From NCBI GenBank assembly GCA_944359735.1, contig CALVTA010000105.1, positions 1 through 6,266 of the forward strand: 6,266 bases of DNA, given 5' to 3'. A program made the translations under genes and the position numbers. Positions 1 to 6,214 of the stretch are shown here, piece by piece. The DNA comes from an uncultured Bacilli bacterium (GTDB taxonomy: Bacteria > Bacillota_I > Bacilli_A > RF39 > UBA660). The first letter of the stretch is position 1, and each line of letters opens with the position of its first letter. Below the pieces are notes generated by a model. The model made no database searches, was not told where the DNA came from, and saw only the letters and a program-made list of their open reading frames with translations.

Positions 1-94
1 TAGAATACATGATATTTTTGTTTATATAAAGAGTATTATCTCACATTGTCAATATAAATTTTTATGCGATTGCCTTAAGTAAAAAATCGGTTGT
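1..94. other. Non-coding stretch upstream of the leuS leader
   Basis: I see no open reading frame with a ribosome binding site on either strand. A T-rich run at 13-25 is identical over 13 bases to the U-tract of the leuS attenuator at 301-313, so it may be the tail of a terminator whose hairpin lies before the window. A short pair of arms, CGATT at 67-71 and AATCG at 85-89, could form a weak hairpin. If the whole window is one mobile element, its left end would lie here or just outside, but no attachment site can be recognised. Confidence 0.5.
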
Positions 95-123
95 TTGACA
101 AAAGGGTGTAAATAGTGTATATT
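95..123 (+). promoter_or_regulatory. Promoter of the leuL-leuS transcript
   Basis: A consensus -35 box TTGACA lies at 95-100 and a -10 box TATATT at 118-123, separated by exactly 17 bases. Transcription should start near 130, just before the leader ribosome binding site. A match this good implies constitutive initiation, which fits control being exerted downstream at the attenuator. Confidence 0.85.
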
Positions 124-148
124 ATTAATCAGTTGGAGGAAATAGACT

Positions 149-241
149 ATGAAAAATGTAATTGTAAATAATAACAACTTATTATTAGCCTTATTATTAA
201 ACCGATTATGTAGTAATGGGTCTATTTTGAGTGCTATTTAA
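149..241 (+). CDS. leuL: Leucine-rich leader peptide of the leuS attenuator
   Basis: This short reading frame encodes 30 residues. It begins with ATG, preceded by a strong GGAGGA at 135-140 with an 8-base spacer, and ends in TAA. Residues 11-13, 15-17 and 20 are leucine, all encoded by UUA, in the pattern LLLALLLNRL; an eighth leucine (UUG) is at residue 27. The peptide probably has no function of its own. Its translation is the sensor: low leucyl-tRNA would stall the ribosome in the UUA runs at 179-208, exactly on arm 1 of the attenuator. The symbol leuL is used by analogy with other leucine leader peptides; this one precedes a synthetase gene rather than a biosynthetic operon. The frame is too short for usual gene callers, but its ribosome binding site, codon content and position make it convincing. 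Confidence 0.85.
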   Translation: MKNVIVNNNNLLLALLLNRLCSNGSILSAI

Positions 242-286
242 TAAAGAATAAGAAAATAAGTAATTCATATAGAGTCAATACTACAT
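186..286 (+). promoter_or_regulatory. Leucine attenuator: 1:2 hairpin and 2:3 antiterminator
   Basis: Three alternative pairings can be traced. Arm 1 (186-199), made of the UUA codons, pairs with arm 2 (211-224) in 13 of 14 positions, three of them G-U. Arm 2, extended to 208-225, pairs with arm 3 (269-286) in 16 of 18 positions, one of them G-U. Arm 3 (269-281) pairs with arm 4 (291-303) to make the terminator. Arm 2 begins directly after the last UUA codon. A ribosome stalled early in the leucine codons would mask arm 1 and release arm 2 to capture arm 3, so the terminator could not form and leuS would be transcribed. With ample leucyl-tRNA the 1:2 and 3:4 hairpins would form and transcription would stop. 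The pairings are seen in the sequence; the mechanism is inferred from the trp and leu attenuators of enteric bacteria. Confidence 0.8.
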
Positions 287-311
287 TTAAGTATTGGCTC
301 TATTTTTGTTT
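269..311 (+). terminator. Intrinsic terminator of the leuS attenuator (3:4 hairpin)
   Basis: The arms 269-281 (ATAGAGTCAATAC) and 291-303 (GTATTGGCTCTAT) form a 13-bp stem with one G-U pair around a 9-base loop. The stem runs straight into a U-tract at 303-311 interrupted by one G. It lies between the leader peptide and leuS, with only 18 bases from the U-tract to the leuS start codon, so it can only act as a conditional terminator of leuS. Confidence 0.88.
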
Positions 312-313
312 AT

Positions 314-320
314 GAAAGGG
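314..320 (+). promoter_or_regulatory. leuS ribosome binding site, fixes the start at 330
   Basis: GAAAGGG at 314-320 lies 9 bases before ATG 330. In-frame alternatives at 294, 312 and 321 are less likely: 294 falls inside the terminator stem, 312 directly follows the U-tract with no purine-rich site, and 321 abuts the GGG with no spacer. Bacterial LeuRS proteins also typically begin MYNFKE-like, as this one does from 330. Confidence 0.75.
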
Positions 321-329
321 ATGATTGAT

Positions 330-2741
330 ATGTATAATTTTAAAGAAGTAGAAAAGAAATGGCAAGATAAATGGTTCAATGAAAAAAGTTTTAAAGCAGT
401 AGATTTCCATCCGACAAAACCTAAATATTATGTACTATATGAATTTTATAATATTAGTGGTAATCTTCATATGGGACATTTGAAAGGAACTGTTCCAGCA
501 GATGCACTTTCAAGAATGAAAAGACTTCAAGGATATAATGTGCTTTTTCCAATCGGTGGTGATGCCTTTGGACTACCAGCTGAAAATGCAGCAATTAAAA
601 CAGGTATCAATCCAGAAGATTTTGTTAAAAATGGTATGAAAAAAGCAATGGAACAATCTAGAAGAATTGGTCTATCATTTGATTGGGATAGAACTATTTG
701 TACAAGTGATTCAAGTTATTATAAATGGACACAATGGATATTTAAAAAATTCTTAGAAAATGGAAAAGCATATAAACAAAAGGGTGTAGTTAATTTCTGT
801 CCTAATTGTAAGACAGTTCTATCTAATGAAGATTCACAAGGTGGAGAATGTGATAGGTGTCATGGTAAAGTTGTTCAAGAAGATAGATGGGTTTGGTTCT
901 TGAAGATGAAAGAATATTCTGAAAAACTTCTTGAAAATGTAGATAGAATTGATATGAATGAAAGTCTTAAAGAACTTCAAAGAAACTGGATTGGTAAAAG
1001 TGAAGGTATGGAAATAAGTTTTGATATAGTTGATAAAGATGATAAAAAGCTTACAACTTCATCAATATTTACAACTTGTATTGAAACTATTTATGGGATA
1101 ACTTTCTTTGTCATGGCTCCAGAACATAAGCTAATTGATGAACTAAAAGATTCAATTAATAACTATGATGAAGTTAAAGAATATCAAAAACAAACGACAT
1201 ATAGAAGTGAACTAGATAGAATATCAGATCAAAAAGAAAAAACTGGTTGTGTTCTTGATGGAATATATGCAATTAATCCTATTAATGGAAATAAAGTTCC
1301 AATTTATATTTCAGACTTTGTTCTAGCTAATTATGGAACAGGAATTGTTATGGCGGTTCCAACACATGATCAAAGGGATTATGAATTTGCTAAAAAGTTT
1401 AATATACCAATGATTCAAGTAATAGATGGTAGTGTAAGTAAACAAGCATATGAAAAATATGATTATATTAAAAATAATAATATCATGATGAACTCAGAAG
1501 AGTTTGATGGTATGCCAGTTAAAGAAGCTAAAGAAAAAATCATTGATAAAGTAATTAAACTTGGTTTTGGTAAAAAACAAATTAACTATAAAATGCAAGA
1601 TTGGTCATTTAATAGACAAAGATATTGGGGAGAACCTTTTCCAGTAGTATTCTGTGATAAATGTGGAACAGTTCCACTAAATGATTCTGATCTACCTTTA
1701 ACACTACCAAAAACAAATGACTATATGCCTAATGAATCAGGTAATTCACCACTTTCAAAAATTGATAAATGGGTTAATTGTAAATGTCCTAAGTGTGGTG
1801 GACCTGCTAAAAGAGAAACTGATACAATGCCTAACTGGGCTGGCTCATCATGGTATTGGCTAAGATATTGTGATCCACATAATGATAATGCACTTGCTGA
1901 TTTTGAAAAACTTAAATATTGGGGAAGTGTTGATTGTTATACAGGAGGAACAGAACATATTACAAGACATGTACTTTATGCATTCTTTTGGCAAAATTTC
2001 CTTTATGAAATAGGTGCGGTTCCTACTCGTGATCCATTTATTAGAAAAATGGGAAGTGGGCTTATACTGGATGATACTGGCAAAAAAATGAGTAAAAGTT
2101 CTACAAATGGTGTTTCACCAATGCAAGTTATTGATGAATATGGAACTGATGTAGCTAGACTTCATGTTCATTTTCTAGGTGGTTATGAAGACAATACACC
2201 ATGGACTTATGATGGGATATCAGGAATAACAAGTTTTATTAATAGAGTTTGGGATTTGAAAGATATAGTAAAAGATGGTGGAATATCAGAAGAACACATA
2301 TATGAAATAAATGGACTTATTAAAAAGATAACTGAAGACATTGAAAATCTTAAAATGAATACTGCTATTGCTTCATTTATGACATTTATAAATGTTATTA
2401 AAAAAGATAAATTCATTACAAAAGAAGAATTAAGAATATTCTTAATCTTACTTAATCCGCTAGCGCCTCATATAACTAGTGAAATGTATGAAATGATATT
2501 TGGTGGAAATATAATTGATGATGAATGGCCTAAATATGATGAAGAATACTTGGAGAGAAATGAAATAAATCTACCAATTCAAATTAATGGTAAAATGAAA
2601 AAAACTATTTTGATTGATTCAAGTATAGAAGATGAAAATATTATTATAGATATGATTAAATCAGAATACCCTGATATGATAAAAAAGGATATTAAAAAAG
2701 TAATATATATCAAGGGTAAAATTATTAATATTATATGTTGA
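330..2741 (+). CDS. leuS: Leucyl-tRNA synthetase
   Basis: This cytoplasmic class I synthetase charges tRNA-Leu with leucine using ATP. The 803 residues cover a complete enzyme of the usual bacterial length. HMGH is at residues 47-50 and KMSKS at 586-590. A zinc module in the editing insert has CPNC at 157-160 and CDRC at 174-177; a second cysteine set is at 442/445 and 486/489. The CP1 editing domain (about 225-415) keeps GTGIVMAVP and HDQRD (346-350), but its threonine-rich motif reads TTCIET (248-253) instead of the usual TTRPDT. The run from the GSGLIL block to KMSKS is short, so the leucine-specific insert of E. coli LeuRS is absent. The anticodon-binding helical domain (about 630-740) and C-terminal domain ending GKIINIIC are intact. 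Expression appears to be set by the leader attenuator. Its position beside mobility genes suggests an auxiliary, mobile copy, but a native copy cannot be excluded. Confidence 0.96.
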   Translation: MYNFKEVEKKWQDKWFNEKSFKAVDFHPTKPKYYVLYEFYNISGNLHMGHLKGTVPADALSRMKRLQGYNVLFPIGGDAFGLPAENAAIKTGINPEDFVKNGMKKAMEQSRRIGLSFDWDRTICTSDSSYYKWTQWIFKKFLENGKAYKQKGVVNFCPNCKTVLSNEDSQGGECDRCHGKVVQEDRWVWFLKMKEYSEKLLENVDRIDMNESLKELQRNWIGKSEGMEISFDIVDKDDKKLTTSSIFTTCIETIYGITFFVMAPEHKLIDELKDSINNYDEVKEYQKQTTYRSELDRISDQKEKTGCVLDGIYAINPINGNKVPIYISDFVLANYGTGIVMAVPTHDQRDYEFAKKFNIPMIQVIDGSVSKQAYEKYDYIKNNNIMMNSEEFDGMPVKEAKEKIIDKVIKLGFGKKQINYKMQDWSFNRQRYWGEPFPVVFCDKCGTVPLNDSDLPLTLPKTNDYMPNESGNSPLSKIDKWVNCKCPKCGGPAKRETDTMPNWAGSSWYWLRYCDPHNDNALADFEKLKYWGSVDCYTGGTEHITRHVLYAFFWQNFLYEIGAVPTRDPFIRKMGSGLILDDTGKKMSKSSTNGVSPMQVIDEYGTDVARLHVHFLGGYEDNTPWTYDGISGITSFINRVWDLKDIVKDGGISEEHIYEINGLIKKITEDIENLKMNTAIASFMTFINVIKKDKFITKEELRIFLILLNPLAPHITSEMYEMIFGGNIIDDEWPKYDEEYLERNEINLPIQINGKMKKTILIDSSIEDENIIIDMIKSEYPDMIKKDIKKVIYIKGKIINIIC

Positions 2742-2742
2742 A

Positions 2743-2790
2743 AAAAGGACAATGTCTTATCTTTCAAGACCATTGTCCTTTTCTTTTTTA
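2743..2790. terminator. Bidirectional terminator between leuS and mob
   Basis: Arms 2743-2758 and 2766-2782 form a 16-bp stem with one bulged base (2770) and a 7-base loop. On the plus strand it is followed by a T-rich run to 2789, ending leuS. On the minus strand the opposite side gives six T (2741-2746), ending mob. The mob stop codon (2757-2759) lies at the junction of stem and loop, so the last mob codons also form one arm. Confidence 0.88.
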
Positions 2791-4076
2791 TGTTTATAAA
2801 ATTCTTCAGTAGTTTCATCCATTTCATTATTTAAATGTTTAGTTGCTTTTTCAATTTCTCTTTTATTAAATAAATTATGTTTTCTCACAAATTCTTGATT
2901 TACTTTTCGTTCTTCAGGATCATAATCATGTTTGAAAGCAAATAAACTTAATATCTTATTATTAAATAATTTTTCAACTATTTTTTGAATAAATTCAGGA
3001 AGTTTTTCAAAGACTTTATTCAAATGATCAACTAAATAATTAGTTTTCCCTTCTAGTTCCTCATACTTTTCTTTATATTGTTTATTTTCAAACTTTAAAT
3101 GAATGTTTTCTTCAGTTAGTTTATTAATTTCATCTTGCATTTTGTTTTTTGATTTTAATACAATTTTATTATTAAGTTTTTTCTTTTTATCAATTTCATC
3201 ACTTATATCATTTTTATCTTTATTAAGTTTAGTTATTTGTTTATTGATAGATTCTTTATTATCTTCTAAATAAGATACTTCATTTTCAAGATTAGATATT
3301 TCTTGTTTAAGGACTTTAACTTTTTCATTATAAACTTTTCTTTCAAATGGAGTAATATCTCGATTTTTACCTTTTTGTTTTTCTTTTAACTTTGAATCCA
3401 TACCATAAGCAATATTAAATTCATCAATACATCTTTCTCTCATTTTATCTTGAAAAACTACTAATGATTCTTTTGTGAAGATAGAAGTTTTACCAACTTG
3501 TCTTGATAAACCTGTTTTACAATTTTCTTTAACTGGAACGCCGACAATATGCAAGTGTGGAGAGTGTTCATCAAAATGTATAGTAGCATTTGCTACATAA
3601 AAGTCTGGAACTATTTCTTTTAAATCTTCTAGTTGTTGTTCAAATACATGTGTCATCTGATATTTATATTCTAAACTTTTATCATCCCAATAAACCATAT
3701 CTCCAAGTTCAATAACTATCTCACAACCAAGATCATGTTTTGTATCATTACTTATCTTATTAAAGTAGTTATCTATTTTTCTATCATCTCTTGTTTGTCT
3801 ATTATTGTATTCAATTCTTGCTTCATCAAATAAATCTAAATATAATTCTTTAACATCTTTAGTAATATCATTTGAACCTTTAATAGTTTTAATTAGTTCT
3901 TGTTTGTTATCGTATAATCTTAAATTATGATGATTAACTTTTCCAAGTTGTCTTACATTTTGAATAGCATTATTACTTTTATTAGTTGTTCCTGATAGAT
4001 TATTCTTTGCCTCTCGTCTTGCTTTAATAGTTTTATTACTATCATTACCTAAATGAAACGAATAAGATAATTCCAT
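2757..4076 (-). CDS. mob: MobV/Mob_Pre family relaxase
   Basis: This 439-residue protein probably nicks one strand at oriT, stays attached to the 5' end and pilots the strand into a recipient with the help of another element's conjugation machinery. The N-terminal relaxase domain (about 1-240) carries HNLR (50-53), matching motif I of the pMV158 MobM family, whose histidine is the nucleophile. It also carries the metal-binding motif HFDEHSPHLH (167-176). Residues about 250-345 form a long lysine- and glutamate-rich coiled coil, common in this family and used for dimerisation. The C-terminus is charged. I place the start at MELSYSF (4076) because AAGGAGGTG lies 7 bases upstream; a longer in-frame start at 4133 would cross that site and has no ribosome binding site of its own. 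The gene lies downstream of the recombinase in the same direction, and I see no clear promoter of its own. Confidence 0.92.
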   Translation of the reverse strand: MELSYSFHLGNDSNKTIKARREAKNNLSGTTNKSNNAIQNVRQLGKVNHHNLRLYDNKQELIKTIKGSNDITKDVKELYLDLFDEARIEYNNRQTRDDRKIDNYFNKISNDTKHDLGCEIVIELGDMVYWDDKSLEYKYQMTHVFEQQLEDLKEIVPDFYVANATIHFDEHSPHLHIVGVPVKENCKTGLSRQVGKTSIFTKESLVVFQDKMRERCIDEFNIAYGMDSKLKEKQKGKNRDITPFERKVYNEKVKVLKQEISNLENEVSYLEDNKESINKQITKLNKDKNDISDEIDKKKKLNNKIVLKSKNKMQDEINKLTEENIHLKFENKQYKEKYEELEGKTNYLVDHLNKVFEKLPEFIQKIVEKLFNNKILSLFAFKHDYDPEERKVNQEFVRKHNLFNKREIEKATKHLNNEMDETTEEFYKHKKEKDNGLER

Positions 4077-4083
4077 ACTTTTA

Positions 4084-4092
4084 CACCTCCTT
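4084..4092 (-). promoter_or_regulatory. mob ribosome binding site
   Basis: The minus strand reads AAGGAGGTG, a near-perfect complement to the 16S rRNA tail, 7 bases before ATG 4076. It lies only three bases from the foot of the 13-bp hairpin at 4096-4142, so folding or melting of that hairpin could influence access to it. Confidence 0.85.
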
Positions 4093-4095
4093 AAA

Positions 4096-4140
4096 TTATG
4101 AATATTGAAATGGTACGAAAGTGGCTTTGTCAATATTCAT
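4096..4140 (-). CDS. Possible 14-residue leader peptide upstream of mob
   Basis: On the minus strand an ATG at 4140 opens a frame for MNIDKATFVPFQYS, with its TAA stop three bases before the mob ribosome binding site. AGGAAG lies just upstream but very close to the ATG, and its GGAAG is paired in the hairpin at 4143-4178. The first and last codons of the frame form the two arms of the 13-bp inverted repeat. The layout resembles a translational attenuator, yet a chance frame across an inverted repeat is equally possible, since ATGAAT on one arm automatically gives ATTCAT on the other. Confidence 0.25.
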   Translation of the reverse strand: MNIDKATFVPFQYS

Positions 4141-4142
4141 AA
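4096..4142 (-). repeat. 13-bp perfect inverted repeat in front of mob
   Basis: TTATGAATATTGA at 4096-4108 is exactly complementary to 4130-4142, with 21 bases between. The loop contains GCCACTTTC (minus strand; 4117-4125), which can pair with a distant segment at 4222-4230. It is likely part of oriT, of mob control, or both. Confidence 0.8.
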
Positions 4143-4178
4143 CTTCCTATATATCTTGTCAGAGACAAGATATGGAAG
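4143..4178. repeat. 15-bp hairpin in the mob upstream region
   Basis: A perfect 10-bp stem ATATCTTGTC (4151-4160) / GACAAGATAT (4164-4173) with loop AGA is extended by CTTCC (4143-4147) / GGAAG (4174-4178) across a 3-base bulge (4148-4150). No U-tract follows on either strand, so it is not an intrinsic terminator. It is most likely a relaxase recognition structure or a folded element of the mob leader RNA. Confidence 0.8.
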
Positions 4179-4197
4179 CTAAGGTTTACCACCTTAG
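4179..4197. repeat. 7-bp hairpin next to the larger one
   Basis: CTAAGGT (4179-4185) pairs with ACCTTAG (4191-4197) around a 5-base loop. An overlapping alternative, GGTTT (4183-4187) with AAACC (4198-4202), would be mutually exclusive with it. It directly abuts the hairpin ending at 4178, so the two would stack coaxially. Confidence 0.65.
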
Positions 4198-4243
4198 AAA
4201 CCGTATTAATTTAACACTATCGCCACTTTCATTTACTATCGTA

Positions 4244-4262
4244 AACAAAACGTGCCACGTTT
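4244..4262 (-). terminator. Short hairpin after the recombinase gene, weak terminator
   Basis: AAACGTG (4248-4254) and CACGTTT (4256-4262) form a perfect inverted repeat around one base, in practice a 6-bp stem with a 3-base loop. It begins five bases after the recombinase stop. On the minus strand it runs into TTTTGTTT, a mediocre U-tract. It may terminate part of the transcripts while letting the rest continue into mob. It could instead belong to the oriT array. Confidence 0.45.
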
Positions 4263-4267
4263 ATAAA

Positions 4268-6106
4268 TTAATCTTCGATATCAGGTATACATTCAAATAA
4301 GTCTGGAATGTCTACCTTAATATCGTTAGGAGAGTCTTTTGTTACGAACATTCCCATACCCAATATTTCTTTTGAGTCATCATCTTTTTCAGTAGGGAAT
4401 ATTCTTACAACGACATCTCCTTTATGAAGTGGTAACATTTTTAATTCTTCAGTTTTCTTATATAAAGTACCTTTATAAAACGCCACTTCATAACATTCAT
4501 TTAATCTCATTAAATGTCTATATACTTCTTTAGCAGGTAAGTATTCACTATAACGAACTTTACCATCTACACATATACCATTAAATGAATGTGCTATTTT
4601 TCTTTTCCAATCAATATAACCTTTATCAAATAATGATTTAAAATCTTTATAGAAAGTAGATCTAAAATTCGTTAGTTTAACTTTATATTTATTATTTACT
4701 AATTCTAATTCTATATCATCAATATATCTCATAACTATTTCCGCTTTCTCTTCTCGGTCTAAATTGTCCCAACTATCTACAAAAGCATTATATAGAATTG
4801 GTAATTTGATAGAATTGATAAAGTCCATATCTCTTTTAACTAAAATATCATCAACAGTTAGATTTAATTTACTGACTTGTTCATTTTCTAAAATCTTCTT
4901 TTGAATATCTTTAATTTTATTTTCAATAGTATTTGTTTCTTCTTTATATTCTTCTTCAGTAAATAACTCATCAATATATGCTTTTCTAATTCTTGCTTTT
5001 TTATTATTAAGATTAGTTAGTTCTTTTTCAAATTCTTCTTTTGGGTTATGTATCTTATTTTGTAATACAGGTAAGAAGAATTCATTAACAACTGAATCAT
5101 ATTCAAAGATATCTGATAATAATTCTTTAATTGAATCTTCAATTTCATGTTCTCTAATATTACCACGACATTTTTCACATCTATAATAGTAATACCATTT
5201 ATCAGCTTTTATTTTATGTGAAGCACCGCCAGCAAGTATTCTTCCACATTTAGGACATTTTAGTTTTTGTAAGAAGATATAAGTTTGACTTCTCATATAG
5301 TTTCTTTGATTCTTCTTCTTTTGAACTTGACAACTATCCCATAATTCACGACTAACTATTGGCTCAACAACATCAGGAAAGTATCTTGGATTTCTTGCAG
5401 TTTTACCTTGAATATAATCTCCCTTATAAATAACATTAGTAATAATCTTTAATATACTTGTATCTTTCCAATTAGTTTTATCTAATACTTTTTCTTTATT
5501 GAATAATTTAGCAATAGTGTTATAAGTAAGTCCTTCAAAATATAAATTATATATTCTAATAACTATATCTTTTGTAAGTGGATCAGGAACTAACTTTTTA
5601 TTTATATGTTTATAACCGAGTGGAGCTCTTGCAGGAATATGTCCTTGTTTAATAGCACCCTCTAAGCCAATAATAGTTCTTTCGCTTGTTCTTTCAATTT
5701 CGTTTTGTGAAACACTCATCATTATACGAGATACCATTTTACCATTAGCAGTAGTAGTATTTATATCATCATTAACAAAGGCAATATTAATATTATATTT
5801 TTCTAGATAGTCCATTAGTGTTTCCCAATCTCTTGTACTTCTTGTAATTCTATCTAGTTTTAAAGCAACAATCATATTTATTTTTTCTTGTTTACCATCT
5901 TCAAGCATTCTATCATATTCTGGTCTAAAATTACCTGTTTTAGCACTTATTCCAGCGTCAGTATAATATTCTACTATCTTATAACCATTAAACTTACAAT
6001 AAGCTTCTAATCGTTCTTTTTGTTCTGGTAAACTAAAACCCTCACGAGCCTGATCTTCAGTTGATACTCTCATGTAGATTCCACATAATTTCTTTTCATT
6101 ATCCAT
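4268..6106 (-). CDS. Large serine recombinase (TnpX-like)
   Basis: This 612-residue site-specific recombinase would cut and rejoin element and target DNA through a phosphoserine intermediate. The N-terminal resolvase-type catalytic domain (about 8-145) has YMRVST with Arg13 and the nucleophile Ser15, and KLDRITR (83-89) with its catalytic arginines. The Recombinase domain follows (about 155-265), then a zinc ribbon with CPKC (284-287) and CEKC (310-313). A charged coiled coil (about 355-415), which in this family governs integration direction, precedes a C-terminal region of about 190 residues. Length and domain order match the recombinases of Tn4451-like elements and phages. The start is supported by AAGGAG 10 bases upstream. 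It is the first gene of the minus-strand unit and probably shares a transcript with mob. No separate directionality factor is visible in the window. Confidence 0.94.
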   Translation of the reverse strand: MDNEKKLCGIYMRVSTEDQAREGFSLPEQKERLEAYCKFNGYKIVEYYTDAGISAKTGNFRPEYDRMLEDGKQEKINMIVALKLDRITRSTRDWETLMDYLEKYNINIAFVNDDINTTTANGKMVSRIMMSVSQNEIERTSERTIIGLEGAIKQGHIPARAPLGYKHINKKLVPDPLTKDIVIRIYNLYFEGLTYNTIAKLFNKEKVLDKTNWKDTSILKIITNVIYKGDYIQGKTARNPRYFPDVVEPIVSRELWDSCQVQKKKNQRNYMRSQTYIFLQKLKCPKCGRILAGGASHKIKADKWYYYYRCEKCRGNIREHEIEDSIKELLSDIFEYDSVVNEFFLPVLQNKIHNPKEEFEKELTNLNNKKARIRKAYIDELFTEEEYKEETNTIENKIKDIQKKILENEQVSKLNLTVDDILVKRDMDFINSIKLPILYNAFVDSWDNLDREEKAEIVMRYIDDIELELVNNKYKVKLTNFRSTFYKDFKSLFDKGYIDWKRKIAHSFNGICVDGKVRYSEYLPAKEVYRHLMRLNECYEVAFYKGTLYKKTEELKMLPLHKGDVVVRIFPTEKDDDSKEILGMGMFVTKDSPNDIKVDIPDLFECIPDIED

Positions 6107-6116
6107 AAATCTTCAA

Positions 6117-6122
6117 CTCCTT
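6117..6122 (-). promoter_or_regulatory. Recombinase ribosome binding site
   Basis: The minus strand reads AAGGAG with a 10-base spacer to ATG 6106. It lies five bases past the U-tract of the leader terminator, so only transcripts that read through that hairpin carry it. Confidence 0.8.
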
Positions 6123-6127
6123 TTACT

Positions 6128-6179
6128 AAAAAAGAGGAGACAATAGTATCTAGTAAAGTCTAAATACTACTGACTCCTC
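6128..6179 (-). terminator. Terminator hairpin in the recombinase 5' leader
   Basis: On the minus strand, bases 6179 to 6134 fold into a long hairpin: 6 bp, one U-U mismatch, then 11 or so further pairs including two G-U pairs, and a 6-base loop (6154-6159). Six U (6128-6133) follow immediately. The two wobble positions would be A-C mismatches on the plus strand, so the minus-strand RNA is the folded form. It lies between the recombinase promoter and its ribosome binding site, which makes it a candidate attenuator. A segment at 6193-6200 can pair with 6156-6163 in the upper stem and loop (8 bp, one G-U). That is a possible alternative fold, though it leaves the basal stem intact. Confidence 0.78.
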
Positions 6180-6214
6180 ATTAAAATCAATATTAGACCT
6201 GTTCGGCAAGCTCA

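Larger units (their letters stand above)
4096..4245 (-). other. oriT: Putative oriT region with long-range pairing
   Basis: MobV relaxases act at an oriT just upstream of their own gene, which is where this region lies. It holds a 13-bp inverted repeat (4096-4142), a 15-bp hairpin (4143-4178), a 7-bp hairpin (4179-4197) and a 9-bp inverted repeat whose arms lie about 100 bases apart (GAAAGTGGC at 4117-4125, GCCACTTTC at 4222-4230). On the minus strand TAGTGTTAA (complement of 4211-4219) follows the distal arm by two bases. It resembles the pMV158-family nick sequence TAGTGTG/TTA with one G missing. The assignment rests on position, structure and this partial match; the nick point is a proposal. 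A structured RNA acting on mob is the alternative. Confidence 0.5.

Noticed and set aside
50..66. Near-match of 49-65 to 6212-6229 as a direct repeat at the element ends
   Set aside because: The shared stretch is almost entirely A and T with an indel, and exact identity is only nine bases; not enough to propose an attachment core.
142..225. Alternative pairing of 142-148 with 219-225 in the leuS leader
   Set aside because: Only seven pairs across the start codon; the 1:2 hairpin at 186-199/211-224 is far stronger and explains the layout better.
130..330. T-box riboswitch upstream of leuS
   Set aside because: The leader is only about 200 bases, is occupied by a translated frame, and shows no T-box sequence or specifier-loop stem.
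2207..2416. Minus-strand open frame of 69 codons inside leuS
   Set aside because: It lies wholly within the intact leuS coding region, has no ribosome binding site and resembles no known protein; it is a shadow frame.
2579..2827. Minus-strand open frame of 82 codons across the leuS end and terminator
   Set aside because: It overlaps both the 3' ends of leuS and mob and the terminator hairpin. Its hydrophobic look comes from AT-rich antisense codons.
4206..4232. Eight-codon minus-strand frame in the intergenic region
   Set aside because: No ribosome binding site precedes it and it overlaps the long-range pairing arm; frames this short are expected by chance.
6156..6190. A TTG-initiated seven-codon frame entering the recombinase leader hairpin
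   Set aside because: Non-ATG start, only a weak purine run upstream, and no codon bias comparable to the leuS leader peptide.
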